Positions 1 to 13,600 of a DNA stretch of 64,000 nucleotides are shown piece after piece; position 1 is the stretch's first letter; each line of letters starts with the position of its first letter. This DNA comes from Aurifilum marmelostoma. Taxonomy: Eukaryota > Ascomycota > Sordariomycetes > Diaporthales > Cryphonectriaceae. A program made the translations under genes and the position numbers. The stretch lies in assembly GCA_027559495.1 (NCBI GenBank), contig JAMXSV010000017.1, forward strand, positions 620,001 through 684,000, in the 5' to 3' direction. Under the pieces are notes generated by a model, which had not been told where the DNA came from, did not search any database, and was given only the letters and a program-made list of their open reading frames with translations.

Positions 1-3000
1 CTCGGATACGCGCCACCACTCATCTCCGCCCAGTCCCAGTCGAAACTCATAGGCAGCGAATACAAGTCCTGCGGTATTAGGGGTTGTAAGAAGGCCTGAT
101 TCGGAGCTGGCGGAGACTGCAGCGGCGGCGGTGGTACGTTGTCAAGCTGCCCAAACCCAGTCAAGTCTGCAAATGATGTGAATTCCATCGGCTCGCCAGC
201 GCCGAAATCGGTGCTCCACCCAGGAGGTGCGCTGCCTGGCGACGGGCTAAGGCTGTTGGCAGTTAGCGGGCTGTAATCCGCCCCTTCGCTGCGGTTTGGC
301 GGCGACAAGTGGTCGGGATGCTGGCGAGGTGTTGTTGTGTTCACTGCCATCGGACGAGGTGTCTGCGTCGACGATGACTGGATGGAAGATTTGCCAGCCG
401 TGGCCATCGACCGTGAGTTGGAGCTGCTGGACTTGCCAGCCTGGGACTGTTCTGCGTTCTTGCGCTTCCGACGACCGGCATTGTCCTTTTCTGCCTTCTC
501 GATCATCACCTTGCTGATGCGTTCGAACTCTGAGCAGATCCCGAGCATCCGGTGAACCCCCCCAGTTTCGACTTCCTGGCCAAGGGCAGACAAGAAGGTA
601 ACCACCATACCCAGCAGTCTGGTATCGGACCGCGCTCGAGGGTCGAGAGGATTTTGTAATATGTTACCAAACAGGGTCACAAGTGCAGAAACGGGGAAGT
701 AGAGCACCATCCTGAAGACATCGTGTTAGTGCTTGTCTGTGGTTTAAAAAAATGCAGGATGTTATAGGTCAAATTTACCAAACAACGGACGAGTCGCCTT
801 CAGGTATGTACTTGAGCAACGATATGATCGCCCTAGCGGCCGAGGTACACAGGGCCGCCGAGTTGAAGACCCTAGGGTTCAGAGGCTTCGCGTTCAACCC
901 CTGGATGGCGTAGTTGGAGAGCCGACTGGTCCAGTATCCGCGGTGGACCGACATGCGGTGTATCGTTGTCAGGCAGTTGTAGTAGGTGAAGTGCAGCATG
1001 ACGACGTGCAGGATCAACGGGGTGTGCGACGCTTGAATCTCATTCTCGGGCCGGTACTCGATAGGCATCCGGTCCTTCCAATCCTCGAGCTCTTGGTCAA
1101 GTTCGCCGATGGTCTGCAACAGCTCGCCGTCTGACTGCTTGGTGGCTTTCGTCGCGTACAGTCTCTTGTAGACTTTGCTCTCGATCAAAGCCAACTCGCA
1201 CATGACGCGGAACAGGTTCATCTTCCCCTTGCCATCAGCCAGGGGAATGTTGCCGATATTGTCTTCTGGGTCGGGGTCGGGAAGATCGACGTTCATATCG
1301 TCGTCATCTTGTGCGAAGGGCCGACCGGATCGAAGGCAGAGGTCCTTGTCCAACATGTAGCCGATCCAGAAAACCCTTTTCCTCTGCTCGATCTCGATGG
1401 GGTTCAGATTGAAGCCCGTCCCCCGCTTGTGCAGTCCAATGTTGTGTGAGAGGCGTATAGCAGTGCCGACAAGTAGTGTTGACGGCTGGGGGTTGGGGGT
1501 GCCCTGCATGAATAGTGCCATCCCGAGCAGTGCTTGGACGCTCAGCAGGTCGGTGTTGCGCATCGACAGCTCCGAGAAGACGGCCATGGCGTTCTTCATG
1601 TAGCCCCAGGCCTTCTCATCTTCCTCGGCCGGCACCAAGTTACTCATCACTCGTAGCCGGTGGGCGATGGCGAACGCAACGTTCAAGCTCGCCCACCACC
1701 CAGAGCCGGCATAGGGATCCTTCGAGTACTGTCTCTCCACAAGATGCATGAAAGTGGGGCGGTGAAACAATGGGAACATGCAGTTGAAGTTGTCGAAGTA
1801 GTCGTTGAGAAGCGACATTGCTTCGTGCTTGGGAGGGAGCGGCAGAAAGACGGGTCGCTGAAACAGGTCAGCGAATACCTCCGGTTTCCAATTGTTCCAC
1901 TTGTGGTCGTCCATGGAGACATGAGAGATCATCTGCTGGAAAGACCTGTCGCCCGTCCTCTCGTTCACCCACTGGATACCTTTGGGCGAGAAGATGGAGA
2001 AGCCCGATGAAGAGCCTGATCGGTGGTCAGCAGACATGGAAGATTGGCGGGCCAGACGGGGCTCAACGTACCGATATATCGAGTCTCGCCGGAAGTGTTG
2101 GTGACAAGTGAGCACATCATCTCGGACAGGGCCTCTACCTCTTCCTCCTCGTCCTTCTTCTGAGAAAGGTCTACCGACGTGCGCTTCTCGTCCTTGTCCT
2201 TGATAGGTTCAGGCGAGGTGATGGAGCTCTGCGGCGTCGATGCAGCGCCCTCATGGCCTGAGGCGGCCTGCGACGGAGAGGTTGGGTTCGACTGGGCGGC
2301 CTGAGAGGCCTGCCTGGACTCCTGCTTCTTCTCGGCGAGCTTCTTCTCCAGGGTGCCTAGGTCGGTAGCACCATCGTCCTCACCAAGCAGGCCTGGTTGG
2401 CATGGTCAGTGCGACACTCGTACGAGGCCGGGAAGCACCGGCAACAGAAACCGGAAGACGCGGACGAAGGCAATTAAAGACGAGAGAAGGAAAAGAGAAA
2501 CAAAATTGAAAGAGAGAGTGTCATACCTGAGAGTCGCAAAAGGCTCTCCATACGGCCAAGACGGTTCTCGAGGCCTTCGATGTATTTTGCGCTGCACAAG
2601 ATCATGAGCTGTCTGTCATGGTGCCACCCTGATCGAGGGCGTACAGGCCACCCTCTGGCTGGAGACGAGCACACTCACCCCTTGGGCGGATTCCTCTTCT
2701 TCTCGACCTGCGTGAAGACGCATTCCGTCTTGTAATTTATACAGTGCGTGCATGCTGGCATCTTGCCGTCGCACTTGATCTTCTTTTTTCTGCACATGTC
2801 GCAAGCCTGTTTTGACAAGAGAAGAGTCCGTCAGCCATCATAGGCCTCGACCGGGGGGGGGGGCAACCGGGGCCAACAGATCACTCACCCGTGCGATCCT
2901 CCTCCTCTTGGCCTCGTTGGCATCATCGAGCATGCCGTTCGGGTCGCCAAACATCTGGGCAGTGAGCTCCGGGGGCAGGTGCTGCATCGGCAGGCCATGG

Positions 3001-3101
3001 TAGCTCTCGGGACCGAATATCTGAGGAGGCTGGTTCATGATTGGCGGCGGCGGCGGCTGGGCCATGGTTGGCATCTGGAAGCCAGCAATGTGGTGGTCCA
3101 T
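1..3101 (-). CDS. Zn2Cys6 fungal transcription factor (3' end off window)
   Basis: A sequence-specific nuclear regulator. Six exons join in frame: 3101-2889, 2806-2679, 2591-2527, 2392-2072, 2015-779 and 711 to the left edge, giving about 891 visible codons and no stop. The binuclear cluster opens exon 2: C73, C76, C83, C90, C93 and C100 with spacing CX2CX6CX6CX2CX6C and a basic RKKKIK loop. A helix with spaced leucines (GLENRLGRMESLL) follows and is the likely dimerisation element. Exon 5 carries the fungal-specific transcription factor domain, including FPLFHRPTF and the RKRVFWIGYMLDKDLCLRSGRP-type segment. The C-terminal part is Pro/Ser/Thr-rich and probably activating. The start at 3101 (MDHHIAGFQ) is the first ATG; the frame extends upstream only from non-ATG codons. 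The target pathway cannot be told from sequence. About 5.8 kb upstream is gene-free. Intron 1 contains an 11-base C run on the coding strand. Confidence 0.9.
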
Positions 3102-6100
3102 GGTGGGCAGAGGAGAGCGGAACAGAGCAAGAGAATTGATTTCCAATGCTTCCGGGCTCGGTCGGTCGCCTGGAGTGGTACAACCCTATCGATCCACGTT
3201 GAGGGCGGTCGTCGATATCCGAATCCGCGTTCGATTCGTCTGAAAGAGGTCTTGTAGCAGTCGTATGCGCCCGCCTGCGGTAGCAAGGACCGGTGTCGCG
3301 GCAAGGTAGCGGGTTGTCGAAGAAGTTCGTTTGTGGTTGTGGGTTCAAGGTTGCGGGTTGGGGGTTGGGTCGGTTCTATGATGGTGACGTTGGTTTGGGT
3401 TTAGGTGTAAGTGCTGCTTCAGTAGTGGGAAAGAGGCGCAGATGGAACCGGCAGGACAGTGGCTAGCGGGTACTCTGTTGCAGATTCGAGGCCCCAGCAT
3501 CGCCCACGCGGGACAAAAGGACGCCAAGCACCCCAACTGGGAGACCACCGCTACTAACTATGCGCGGCAGCACGCGCAGTGATGGTGAGGGCAAGGGAGG
3601 GAGGGGTAAGGTATCTGGTGGTGTACGTCTGTACTATGTAGGGATAATGCTGATCAGGGGAGGCGAGCCTGAACTGCTGACTGAATGACCAAGAGACTTA
3701 TGTGCCACCAGCGGGCTGGTACCCGAGCGACGGAGTACCTGTCTTGTCTTTTCCGTTTGGATTTTTTTCCTTCGTCGCATCCGCTGCACCAAGCAAAAGC
3801 TGTCACCGCATACTGCCATGGCTGCCAACTTCCCACCCCCCCCCCTTTTCCCCTTCACTGGTACCAATGCCACACGTTTTACCCCCCACCAACCTCAGGA
3901 AGCCTTGCTCTTCCAGGTATGGCGGCCGTCTCAAATCACTAAGGCACCTTGGCGGACTCGGACTTAAAGGTGGCAGATGGGTCCGGCAGCCCGCCACAAC
4001 GTTTCTTGCGTAGTCAACGAATTAAAACCCCCTCCCCCCTTGCCCTCTAAACGAGGGGAAGAGAAAAAAAGGTACCTAGACACTATTCATCAGCAAAGGT
4101 GACGCGGTGTAAAGACTCTGATGACCGATCTGACACAATTCTCCCAATTACGCCTGAAGAAAAGATGCGGTGGAATTAGAAGAGGTCCGAGAAGTGAGGG
4201 GCGAGACTCAGGTCAAGTCCTGTTCTCGCCTCCTTCAACTGAGGTTGCTCAAGTACACTGCAGTACAAGATTCCCCCAATTGTGTGAGACCTTCTTTTCG
4301 TACCTTGACCAAGTAAATTAGTAGTCTGGATTTTGCCTCTCGACGAGAGGACGAGAGGGCTAAGGCATGCGTCTTCGAGCAGATCTTGTCGTCTACCTGC
4401 AGCGATCTAGTTTACCTCCCAGCCTGCCACGCTATTTAATGCTCGGTATATTGACCACTCACACGATAACATGGTGGGTTCAAGTTTAACTGCCTTTCTC
4501 GGATCGTTCGAAGACACACGTCCCACACTTCTCAAGGGTTTTCCAGCTTCCTCATACGCAAATCCAGGTGTCATCATCGTAAGTACATGGAAATATCTCA
4601 ATTGGCGGGCCAAGCCTTGAGACATGGACCTTGGACAAATCGAGTCTAAAGCCCTCCGCCACCAATTCTACCTTTTATCAAGGTACTTCGCAAATGCAAG
4701 TGTACTCGCACACTACATCTGATCTGTAATGCTACCGTTGGGGTTGGACATATCGAGATCTTGGTCCCCTTCCAATCCACAGTCCCTCGCTTTCTCAGCT
4801 CGTGACTTTGCGGATGGCCAGCATCACTCGAAACAACTGACTAGATCACGTCAGGGCTCCAGAGTGTTATGTTAGACCCACCAAAACGCCCGCTCCATCA
4901 TGTGAAGGGCCCTCGCGGATCACACAGACTGGCACAACGGAGGCAACCTAGCCGTCCAAACACCCCGTTCATGCAATGAAACATTTGCCGCATGGAGCGT
5001 TCCGGCCACCTCCCTCCTGGACAGGACGTGGGTAGAGAGAAGAGCGCGAGGGAGGAAGATGCAGCCGATGTTTTGACTATTTGCCTTTTTACAGCAGAGT
5101 CCATTGATTCCGTGGGTGCCGGATTAGCCAATCTTGGACAGTTGATCGTTTGTCGGTGGACAGATTCGTCTCATGGGCACGTCCCTAGATGCGCTCGAAC
5201 GGTATGCATGTCAGCTAATGCCCTTTTCTGAGCAAATATCGTATGGCTATATTCCTTCCAGATCTCCTTACGGCCGACGATATTACCACTATCTTCCTGA
5301 CGCTGGCGCATTGACAAGTGTAGGCCTATGGTTGGCCACGTCGGCCAGGTATCGACGACAGTATCATCCTTTCTGGGGCACAATCTAGACCTTTGAACCT
5401 GAGGGGTCACCAGCTCCAACTAGTTCTGGGGCTGAAGTTGTAGTGCATAAGTGCTTTTGCCGTGCTGCCCGTTGCAACCTCGGGCTCAGATCCAGAAGAT
5501 CTTCCGTCTGTCACAGGGCGGAAATGAAGCAGGCACAACTCATTTAGTGCTTTCGTCCTTGATTTCACCTCCTGCTTATGAAGACCAACAAGGGCCTCAG
5601 CACCTGACCCTCTCGCCAAGCTACTGCAGTATCTGCTCGATAACCCGGCGGGAGGCCCAGGACGTCGTGACTCGGCCATTCAAGGTTGCCAAAAAGTCAA
5701 GAGTGGGCTTCAATGCAGCCAGGCCTTTTGCAGGCTGTTGCTGCCGTCCCTGCATGTTTGGATTCGGGGAGGCAGTGCATCGTGACAGATGTCGTATGAT
5801 GGGGAAGAGGAGGCCCAGCCCTCCGTTCCCCGGTTTGAAAAAGACCACCCCCGGGACCGTCATACCTGGAGCATGTGAAATCAGGGGTCTCGTGCGGCTA
5901 GACCTCGTCCTCCCGATCCGTACCTTAACTCTGTACTCAGAGGGGCAGGAAGAGAGGAATGGAAAAGTATAGAAATTATTCTGACCAGCTGAGAAGAGCC
6001 TCACCCAAAAGGCCAGCAGCCTACATGACGATGCCTTCCACAAACACAAAAAGAAAATCAGTAGGTAGTGTAACACATTCGCGCCGACTACACACCACCA

Positions 6101-8923
6101 TTACAATCCATGAATCCGACATGTTGTAAGCAGCGTCCAGCTCGGACAAGCACTGCCCCGAGATGGTGACCCCCATCCTCAAGTCGCGACGCACGAGCTC
6201 GCATTTTTTGTTTCAACCCCAACCATGACCACCAACCCGGTCCCACGGAACCCATCCAGAAAAGCTTGATCTGACGACACAGATGAACTTGCATAACCAG
6301 TCATGACTGCAGCGAGTTAGATGACCCACGGAGAACATAGAAAAATTTAATCCACAGTATTTGTCACTGTAGCATCCAGACAGACTCCTCTTGGCTGGAC
6401 TGTCCGTCCAAGCGCCCCCGATGCCCGCCCCGCCTTGGAACCGTTTCACGTCTGTCTCAAGAGCCTCAACTCGACGTCCGCGCCAAGTACGCACGCGCTT
6501 CATTGGCTGAGAGGGGCACACTTTGCTCAGCCCCATTTTCCCGTTGTCCGTTCGGAAGGGGGTTCAGCGTAAAGGCATCTGAAATCTGGGTGCGAGATTG
6601 AGCCTTTTTTTTTCTTTCCTTTCTTGTGGCCGTGGGTTCCCTCCTGAGCTTTACCTTGTCAAGGGATGAATTGAAGAAACCATGAGGCTAGGGACAGAGC
6701 GCTCTTGACTCTGACGGCAGTACCGCCGGAGACCAATTGCGATTTGAATCCGGCCAGCGATGCTCGTAAGATTGCCCTTCTTGTCGTGCTCTGAGTGTTG
6801 GTGATCTTCATGGCTGCCAACAGTGAACAGGCTTGTCATTGTTAGATCCCCGGTATTATTTTGGAAGCAATACAGCAGACCTGGAGAGCTCCTCAGATAT
6901 CAGTTTTCGATGCTCTTCAAGCATCATCTAGAAGATCGCCTGACCTGGGATGAACTATCCCAAGAGGTCCAGAACAGGAGCCGTGAAAATTCACTATACT
7001 GCCTTGTTTTATACTAGCAGCATATCAGGCCATGGCTTGGCTCGGTGCTTGGCGGTTGTGTAATAAGTGACGAGTATCATTGATTTCATCTAATACTCTT
7101 CTTTGCATCTTCTTTATGTCCTTGTTCTCACCATACCTTGAAAATTGTGGTGTGTCGTCTGGACAATGGCCATTGATCGACACCCAAGCAGGCAGTCGGA
7201 GTGGCCCGACAACCTCCTCTAGACAGTGCCCAACTCAAGCATCAAGAGCCCCAAGACATCATCACTAACCCTACACACACCCTCAGAGGCGTACTTCGAG
7301 CGCAGGAGCGTCAACATCGTGCATGGCTATACCATTCTAGTCACCCAACCACGAAATGACTTTCGCTCAAATCGCGCAGGCAGCATGTACAGGTAGAAGA
7401 GTGATCCCCACAGTGAGAAGAGGATATTCAGAAAGGTCTCATCGGTGCACGACCTTGTTGATGACCTGCTGTGCGCATGCGCTGCCATGAACAGGCCTGC
7501 CATCGGCCATGTAATACCAGGCCCCAACGGACATGGCTTCCCTATCATATTTGTGCCTGCACACCCAAACCCCATGATCCTGCTGTCTGGACCTCGGACT
7601 GCTGGACACGCGAGACGCAACGCAACCGCCTGCTGCTGCCGCGGCCGTCGCCTCTGGTGTGCAGCAACAGGTCACAAGCCCGGCCGCCCCGACATTGTTC
7701 CCAGACCTCAAGCCAAACTCGGTGGGGTCCCAGAGAAACAGAAGCCCACCTTGCTCAACATCAGTAAGTGGTCCCTATTGTTGGCTGCGTGCAAGATTCA
7801 TGGCGGGGAGGAACTGGAACGGCCTGTAGGGCAAGATAGGACATGCCACCCCTCCCCGAATGCCATTAAGCCACTTTGCACAGACACCCTTGAATCTCAA
7901 GGTGGGAGTCACCGTGAGGCGTGCCTTCTTGTCTGAAGTAAACCTGATAGAAGCTGGCGACTAATGAGCACATGACGACATAGAATGAAAGAAGAAAAAA
8001 AGAGGTTGGGGGGGGGGGGGGTTGGAAGAGGAGAATGGTCCGGCTCTACGATGCCGCACGATAAATTTACCTTATTGCTAGAAAACATCATACTCGGCTC
8101 GTAATAAACACCCTGACCGAATGGGTTTGCATTTTACCTTGTTTCCATCATAAGAAGTGGCTTCGTGTGGAGTAAAGTGTGCATGTCATTTCGCGTATTG
8201 GAGGGGGAAAAGGATCTCCTGAAAAATCTAGGCCTCCGCCTCTCGTTGGTGAAGTCTGCGGACACGCTTTGATATCTGGACGGCAACGTCAGGAGTGAGG
8301 CCAGATTGTAACCAGCACGAAGAAACAAAGGAACAATGCAAGTCATTGAGCAGAAATTTCCATGCAGGAAATGGCTAGGGTAACGGCCCCCTCGCCGTAC
8401 CCTGCTCTCCAGGAAATGTATTGGCCGCTATTGTGTAAATATTATGTACACAGATTCAAGAGAGTGAATCTGTCATTTGCTTTTACAAAAGGCCCATGAC
8501 TATTTCTCCCTCGTCCCCCCCCTTAAAGAAAAAATCAATCAATGACCTGGCCGAGGCACAGACCAGGTTACAATATCCTGGTCTTCAAATTTCTCTTCCT
8601 CCTTTTTTTTCTTCTTCTCCATACAGTGTCCGATCGTCGTAAGTGCCCCCTAGAAGTGGTATCCAAGATAGTGAAAGCAATGAACGCCAGCGCTGGAGAG
8701 CGCCCTCAGACACACATCAAGCTGCGCCTCGCTCAAAGTTGGAACAAAAGTGGTAAAAGTGAGACAAAAACTAGGTTTCAAAACATTAGAAAATATGGTG
8801 TGGTGTATATGTTCTGGTCATGTACAGGACACAAGGAAAAAAGGAATGACAGTTTGATGCTGTGATGTGTCGTCGGTCGTCATCAAGAGAGATAGAATAG
8901 ACGCTGGGGCGACAGCACAGGCA
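3102..8923. other. Gene-free 5.8 kb spacer
   Basis: This lies between the start of the Zn2Cys6 factor and the 3' end of the membrane-sensor gene, both on the minus strand. The short open frames in it (for example 5451-5972 + and 5621-6076 -) show no recognisable domain and no convincing splice pattern. It holds a C10 run at 3836-3845, a G14 run at 8008-8021 and CT-rich stretches near 8590-8620. It probably contains the promoter and a long 5' leader of the transcription factor. I see no tRNA, 5S rRNA or transposon in it. Confidence 0.6.
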
Positions 8924-10674
8924 TCAAGAAACATGTTCGGTAAATCTACCGGAACTGCGAGAGTCGCGTGATGCCGCACCGTCGCGGGAGTAGTCCTGGG
9001 GGGCGAGTGTCCTGCCTACGGCGTCGCGGGAGAAGCCATCGCTTTGAAGGGTCCGGCCCAGCGCGTCCGTGGAAGGGAAGGTCGAGCTGCGGGGTAGGGT
9101 GGGCGAGTCCAGACTGCTCGGGGTCTGGCTGGTGACAGGAGTCCTCCGCGGGCCTGGATGCATGGAAATGATACCAGATTCCGGCCGCATCGGAGATCCA
9201 AGAGTCAGCGGGGTGTGATTGGGTTGGTCAAACACGGCCATTGAGTCCCGGTAGACTGATGCCGACACGTCGCTGGCCTGGCTGTTTCGGACATTGCGGG
9301 GATCCGTGTAGCCATCCCCGCCAAACTGAAGCACAGGAGGCAGCTTTCTTCCAGACACCCGGACAAAGCCTCGCTCGGCCATTTCTTGGCCGGATCCGGC
9401 TCGTTCCCGAGAAGTGCGCCTGCCAGCCAGGGCCGCGATTGACGCACCAACCGACTGCTGCTGGCCTGGCCGCTGCACAGTGCCGTATGCGCCGCTACCA
9501 TCATCGTTTCCGGGGGCGGGAGCAGGAGCTATAGCCCTAGATGCTGGGGCGGCCCCTCCGTCCTCACCCGACAGCTTGAGATGACACCAGCCAGACTTCT
9601 TCATGCGCAAGATCATAAAAGCCAGCCCGACCAGCAGCGCAATTCCTGCTATGCCACCAAAAATTCCGCCCACGACCTCACTGGTTTTCGTAGGCACGCC
9701 GCCGCCAGAAGACCCTGAAGATGCCGAGGTCGAGGTGGAGGAGGACGTGCCGGCGGAGGCAGTGGATGCGCCGGACCCGTCGCCTCCGCCTGACCCGTAC
9801 GTGGCAGAAGCTGATTCGGCCGCTGATGACCATCCTGTGGATGATGAGTCTGGGGAGCTACCCCATGTTGATGAGTAGCTCGAGAACGGGGCCGAGGTCG
9901 AGCTGATGGTCGAGCTTGCAAATGTGGTCGAGGCAATGAAGGATGGTGAAGATGATGCAGAAGCCAGCGAGCTGAGGAAGGTGGAGCTCGAGGTCGTGTT
10001 GGACGAAGGAATCGGTGTCGATAGTGATGACGAGAGAAGAGATGAGGAAGAAGCGAAGGAGGTAAGAGATGCTAGAATTCAGAAGTCAGCTCCATGTGTA
10101 TTCGGACTTGGAGGGGGGTTTCGGTTTCGGAGGTCATCTCACAAGTGGTTGAGTTAGAAGTGGAGCTGAGGGTAGAAAAGGACGATGACGATATGTGGGT
10201 TAAAGACAACGCTGCTGGTATCGATGTGGTCGCCGCAGACGACGAGGACACGCCTGTCTCAGAAGATGCCGTCACGGCCTCGGAAGACGAGGTCACCGCC
10301 GCAGAATCGGCACTAGAGGAGGTCGTAGCAGCGGCCTTGTCGGCGACATTGAGCGTGGTGATGGTCGCGCCTGTCTCGGCATCTACCAGCTGGGTCCGTG
10401 AGTCCCCAGCCTGGGTCTGCGCCGAGACAGTCGCACCGGCTCCATTGATAATCTGGACGACATTGACGGTCTGCACGACCTCGGTGATGGTGGTATCCCG
10501 GGAATCCAGGACTGCTGCGGCGGCGGCGGTATCGGCCCTGCGGTTGTGGAACTCGTCGTGTGAATGAGCGTGGACGTCGCTGTGAGACTGGCGGTTGTGC
10601 AAGTGGGAGTGACGGTGGACGTGATCAGTCTTACGGGCCTGAAAGAGTGAAGACCCGTATAATAAGTTAGTCAT
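8924..10674 (-). CDS. Ser/Thr-rich single-pass membrane protein, Mid2/Axl2-like
   Basis: Probably a cell-surface sensor or wall-associated protein. Two exons join in frame: 10674-10143 and 10071-8924, 559 codons as modelled. The intron at 10072-10142 has a GTGAGA donor, a GCTGAC branch and a TTCTAG acceptor. Order: a His-rich stretch near residues 15-45 (repeated HSH, HAH, HVH), a conserved-looking VVQTVNVVQIINGAG segment, a very long Ser/Thr mucin-like region, one hydrophobic helix (VGGIFGGIAGIALLVGLAFMIL), a basic stop-transfer, and a cytoplasmic tail rich in S, R and P. The N-terminus is uncertain. No signal peptide follows the ATG at 10674, while GACTAAC plus CTTTCAG at 10640-10646 looks like a branch site and acceptor, so an upstream exon carrying a signal peptide is likely. 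I could not find that exon. Mid2/Wsc/Axl2-like is a class call, not an orthology claim. Confidence 0.72.
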
Positions 10675-13600
10675 CGCGCTGGGCGGTAAGAAGCCACCGT
10701 GCCTCCTCTAGCAGACAGACAAGCGGGGGCGTAGAGTCTGTGCGGGCCGGCGGCGAGTGGACCTTTTGATCTCCTTCTCTCCCCAAGAGAGAAGAGTCGA
10801 AAGGTGAACGAGCGTGTGTTGGAAACGAGGGATTGGATACAGGCTGCGCGGGGCAGGTCGATCAGCATGGGCTTCCCGTATCGGGAGGGTCGAGTGGTCA
10901 GCGGTTCCGGCTAGGGGTGGACTGGACCAGGCGCTGAAGGCGACGCTATCGATGCAAGGCGCAGCGCACGGCTACAGCTATGAAAAGAGCGACTGTGAAA
11001 GCTTGACAGTGCGGTGGCAGCACAGCAGCGGAGCAAGCCTTAGGACGCTTATCGAAAGCTTGTTGAATGGAGCTTGAAAAAGAGCGATTGGACGACGCCA
11101 AAAACCATTGCTCGCCCGACCAGCGTTTGCTCGTGCGGTGCGATTGTGATGGGTGGGGCGCAGGCGTGCGTGTTCGTGTGGGTATGAAAGGACTGGACGG
11201 AGTCGGCAGTAGTATGAGATGGTCGATAGAAACGAGAGACGTGATATCACAGTTGGTAGTGATGTCGACGTGGACCTGTCTCTCCTGATACTGGACTCGC
11301 AAGGTTGTTTTTGTGGTGATCAAGGCTGCGGACCCGCCTAGCTCATTGTTGTCGTTCGTTCGTTCGTCTTGTTGTGTTTGAGAATGGACCTGTCAGGGCT
11401 GGTCTTCATCCAATCTGCATGGCAGCGCACTCTGAGAATCGTAATCGAAATCGGGAAACCGGGGTCTTTTTGTTGTCTCTCGGCCTCGTCCTTTCAATCT
11501 TTATTGTACTGTCTCTCTTCCTCTTCTTTTCTCAGCTCTCGCAACCGCTCCTCATGGTCGATCCAAGTGATGAGGTCAACCACGCGTGGAAACGTGCCTC
11601 GCGATCACTCTTGGTAGGAAGGGGGTGGTGAAGTGGAAAGGAAAAGGAAGGCGAAGGGGCGGGAAGGAAAGAGGAGATGAAGGACAGGATAGACTAGGAA
11701 GGATAAAAAAGAAAGAGGAGAGAGAGAAGAGGGTTACGAAGTAGAGTTAAAATTGGATAGGAAGCACCCGACATCAAAGTACAAAGCGGTCGCCAGAGCC
11801 GACATTGGGCAATGGGGGCATATGGAACGGTTTAGTGGACCAAGGTCGTCAGCCCGCTGTGGGTGCGTTGTGTGGGCGTATTGTGGGAAGGAGGCTTCGG
11901 GGGGGGGGGGTACGGGCATGCATGGGATCCTTCCTTTCCTCACTAGGTCCAGCGCCTACTCCCTCGCCCAGCAGCGTAAGTACTACTGCGATAGCAGTGC
12001 AGGTGCGATGCAATCCAGAATCCAGTCCAGAAGGAAATGAGGGTGTCGTGGTAGTATCGACTCCGCAAGTACGTCTTCATTTCATTTCGCTACTTTCCTA
12101 AAGTGGACGCCCACGCACCCCACCCCACTGTTCATCTCGTCCTGATTGGGAGTGCAAGCCCCCCTGTACGGCTCATGGGTGGCCCCGCTGGTGCAGCTAT
12201 CCTTGTATGCCCATGCCCCCTTCTGTGACAGCCCTGGCGTGTACCCGTAGCGACTTATGGTAATGGCGTGCTGGGCCGGGGGCTCCCTTGTCATACTACG
12301 TGCCATAGTGGTACATTGTAAGGTCCTCTCAGGCCACTCGAGGCCACTGACCGCTCGCCTGACTGGCCAACCGACCGACCCTCTGGATCCCTCTTGGGGG
12401 GGTGGCCTGGATCAGAACCGTCCTCTCATTCTTCGCCTTTTCGTCTTCCCTCTGGTGAGCCTGCTTGGACCCCTCTCTGTTCTCGCCAAGACAGCATCCA
12501 TGGCCCCCATCGATCGTTTCTCTCGATCGTGGCCAGGATCAACCCGGGGAGGGGGTCCCAGACAACCCAGAAGGCTATCACACGATGCGAGAGACGCAGT
12601 GATCACCTTTTGAGATGACACCAATTTTGTAAGATGATAAAGTCTCTCACAAGGAGGCTGGAAAGCCAGTCATGACGATTTCTGGAACCTTGAAACTCGT
12701 TAAGCTTCTGGTTCTATCTACCATGGTAATCGGTAATCAAGAGACAGGACACCCTTTTTTTTTTTTGTGCCTCATCACTTTTTATCGCCCTTGACTGTGT
12801 TGTGTCCATTGTCCTGCTGCTGCCGCTACTATAGTACTATGCACTACGGTTTGTGCCGCTCATAGTGGGTACGCACCCAAGTAGTACGTGAGATCTATGC
12901 TGCAGATGGCGCGGCGCCAGAGAGAATAGGCCAGTCCTGGTGCAGCAGGCTTCTCGTATTCACCGTGGTTTGAGGCCCGCCACGGGCCTCCTCATCTAGC
13001 CCACTAGACCCCTGTTCTGCCCGCCTCTATGGCCGGTTCGGTTCAGGTGACCCAAACTCAGCAGGATTCGGGATTGTGCAGCAACGAGCTGCACGTAAGA
13101 GCACTGTCGGCCCCCTTCTTCTGGGCCTCCTCGTCGCCCGCCGCTGTCCGTTCAGTTCCAGTTCGGCGGCACCAGCAGGCCGCCATCACGGTCGCACAGA
13201 GCATGAAAAGCAAGAAGAAAAAAAAGAGGCTTCAGCTGTCGAAATTGTGGCCAGGCTCTCCGGCATCATTGGCCACGAGGTTCCAGAATCGTTACCATCG
13301 TTTGTCTCGGCCCCCCCCCCACAAAAAAATACGCTCGCGTGTGGTGGCGTATGTCGAGCGATATATGTCGAGCGTCGGAGGTTTGGTCCTCTTTGGAGCT
13401 CTTCGTGTCGTATGTGATGTTTCAGGGGATCTAGACACGGATTCAAGTGGTTGGCACACCAGATCCCATTGAAGGCGCCGTTGTTGTTTCAAGCGTACAT
13501 AAATATCCACACCCTGGCATCATTCTGACAGGGCCTACTCTTTCCATCGGAATTCGGCAGGGTTTGAATACTGTCTTTTGGTCTCGATGTTGATTAATCA

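Noticed and set aside
5451..5972. 173-codon open frame (+) and the overlapping 151-codon frame (-)
   Set aside because: No domain, no codon bias like neighbours, no splice support.
10094..10567. 157-codon open frame on the plus strand
   Set aside because: Opposite-strand shadow of the Ser/Thr-rich membrane protein.
13029..13472. 147-codon open frame (+)
   Set aside because: Low-complexity residues, no homology that I recognise, competing frames of equal length.
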